Assembly: GCF_010093205.1 (NCBI RefSeq)
Contig: NZ_PDWN01000006.1
Coordinates: 62,001-126,000, forward strand
DNA: 64,000 bases
Direction of reading: 5' to 3'
Origin: Pseudoxanthomonas daejeonensis
Lineage (GTDB): Bacteria; Pseudomonadota; Gammaproteobacteria; Xanthomonadales; Xanthomonadaceae
Part shown: one piece after another, positions 62,653 to 64,000 of the stretch
Layout of the letters: every line of letters starts with the position of its first letter
Numbering within the stretch: position 1 is the first letter of the stretch
Position numbers and translations under genes: made by a program
Notes under the pieces: generated by a model
What the model was told of the DNA's origin: nothing
The model's database searches: none
Seen by the model: the letters and a program-made list of their open reading frames with translations, nothing else

Positions 62653-63543
62653 TCAGTGATGGCCGCACCCGGCGTGGTGCTCGTGCGGCACGCCGGCGTG
62701 CGTCTTCGCCTCGCCGTGCAGCGCGGCGGCATGGTGGGCGATGTGCTCGCCGATGAAACTGGCGATGAAGTAGTAGCTGTGGTCGTAACCCGGCCGCATG
62801 CGCAGCTGCAGCGGATGCCCGGCGGCGACCGCGGCGGCCTGCAGCAGCTGCGGGCGCAGCTGGCCGTCGAGGAACTCGTCGTCGCCCCCCTGGTCGACCA
62901 GCAGGGGCAGCTTCTCCGTCGCGTTGCGCACCAGTTCGCTGGCATCCCAGGCCTTCCAGGCCTCGCGATCCTCGCCCAGGTAGGCGGAGAACGCCTTCTC
63001 GCCCCATGGCACCTTCGACGGCGCCACGATCGGCGAGAACGCGGACACGCTGCGGTAGCGACCGGGATTGCGCAACGCGACCACCAGCGCGCCGTGGCCG
63101 CCCATCGAATGACCGCTGAGCGCGCGCGCATCGCTTACCGGAAAGTGCGCCTCGACCAAGGCTGGCAGCTCGCTGGCCACGTAGTCGTACATGCGGTAGT
63201 GCGCCGCCCACGGCTCCCGGGTGGCGTTGACGTAGAAACCGGCACCCTTGCCCAGGTCATAGCCGTCGGCATCGGCCACGCCATCACCACGCGGACTGGT
63301 GTCGGGCGCCACGATCACCACGCCGTGTTCGGCCGCATAGCGCTGCGCACCGGCCTTGGTGATGAAGTTCTGTTCGTTGCAGGTCAGTCCGGACAACCAG
63401 TACAGCACCGGCAGCTTCGCGCCCTGCGCCGCCTGCGGTGGCAGGTAGACGGCGAAGTTCATCGTGCAGCCGAGCACCTCCGATTCGTGCCGGTACACGT
63501 CCTGCCAGCCGCCGAAGCAGGCGCGATGTTCGATGCGTTCCAT
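62653..63543 (-). CDS. fghA: S-formylglutathione hydrolase
   Basis: A 296-residue esterase-D-type enzyme that hydrolyses S-formylglutathione to formate and glutathione in formaldehyde detoxification. Motifs include [28 protein letters not shown], the nucleophile [10 protein letters not shown] and [10 protein letters not shown] with the catalytic His. The ATG at 63543 has GAGGAATTGCTG upstream. The C-terminal tail is His/Cys-rich ([10 protein letters not shown]), an unusual addition that could bind metal. It lies downstream of frmA on the same strand, separated by about 150 bases containing a terminator-like hairpin. Confidence 0.95.
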   Translation of the reverse strand: MERIEHRACFGGWQDVYRHESEVLGCTMNFAVYLPPQAAQGAKLPVLYWLSGLTCNEQNFITKAGAQRYAAEHGVVIVAPDTSPRGDGVADADGYDLGKGAGFYVNATREPWAAHYRMYDYVASELPALVEAHFPVSDARALSGHSMGGHGALVVALRNPGRYRSVSAFSPIVAPSKVPWGEKAFSAYLGEDREAWKAWDASELVRNATEKLPLLVDQGGDDEFLDGQLRPQLLQAAAVAAGHPLQLRMRPGYDHSYYFIASFIGEHIAHHAAALHGEAKTHAGVPHEHHAGCGHH

Positions 63544-63640
63544 CAGCAATTCCTCAGTTCGTGCGCTCCTGCCAACCATCCAATCGGACAGCCCCTTTGG
63601 TAAAGGGGCGCGGCGGCAGCCGCGGGATTCATAGGTAAAG

Positions 63641-63681
63641 GAAAACGGGGCCCGCGCTTCCGCCATGGGCGCAAGCGCGGG
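63641..63681 (-). terminator. Terminator-like hairpin after frmA
   Basis: CCCGCGCTT (63651-63659) pairs perfectly with AAGCGCGGG (63673-63681); on the minus strand the stem is followed by CCCCGTTTTCC. It lies 16 bases past the frmA stop and may attenuate transcription into fghA. Confidence 0.65.
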
Positions 63682-63696
63682 ATGCAGCGCCTGGTT

Positions 63697-64000
<304 letters not shown>

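Overview
The window looks like a chromosomal segment of a high-GC gammaproteobacterium of the Xanthomonadaceae (Xanthomonas, Lysobacter, Luteimonas or Pseudoxanthomonas neighbourhood). This is inferred from strong G/C third-position use, a homodimeric AceE, a long TonB receptor, a Grx4-HesB-like-rhodanese fusion, and REP-like inverted repeats built around GTAGGAGCGGGCAT. No rRNA, tRNA, CRISPR array or insertion sequence was recognised.

Layout. 0-7.9 kb: tandem-repeat protein, lipoprotein, zinc alcohol dehydrogenase, small stress-type genes, two alpha/beta hydrolases (one truncated), an SDR, and a divergent MerR regulator / glutaredoxin-MauE fusion with a mer-type operator between them. 7.9-12.4 kb: accessory stretch with a 63-bp tandem array, a standalone HEPN protein, two related lipoproteins, a methyltransferase, a lower-GC membrane protein and a Cys-rich mini-protein, with copies of a short dispersed motif between them. 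12.4-20.4 kb: aceE, then a partner-switching module (SpoIIE phosphatase, SpoIIE-kinase fusion, STAS protein). 20.4-23.2 kb: small phosphatase, membrane proteins, phosphate-type porin. 23.3-27.6 kb: a bacteriocin/microcin-like operon (64-residue double-glycine-type precursor, CPBP membrane protease, C39-peptidase ABC exporter, HlyD adaptor). 27.7-30 kb: maeB.

30.2-42.1 kb holds an apparent gamma-glutamyl / D-amino-acid scavenging island: N-acyl-D-amino-acid deacylase, GltS, two gamma-glutamyltransferases, a TonB receptor, a DadA-like dehydrogenase and a LysR regulator. Three similar ATAGC-N5-GCTAT sites lie in its divergent promoter regions. 42.2-47.7 kb is a second D-amino-acid operon (D-serine-type deaminase, GntP permease, RpiR regulator, D-aminoacylase, RidA) with a palindrome suitable as the RpiR operator.

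47.7-64 kb is mostly housekeeping: a QEGLA/HExxxH protein, RsgA, an AlaA-like aminotransferase, SGNH hydrolase, methyltransferase, polysaccharide deacetylase, the Grx4 fusion, DUF924, a tandem amidohydrolase pair whose second member lacks the HxH metal motif, a frameshifted DUF1761 gene, a DsbA-fold isomerase, DegV, a Dph6-like protein, and the formaldehyde-detoxification genes fghA and frmA (the latter cut by the window end).
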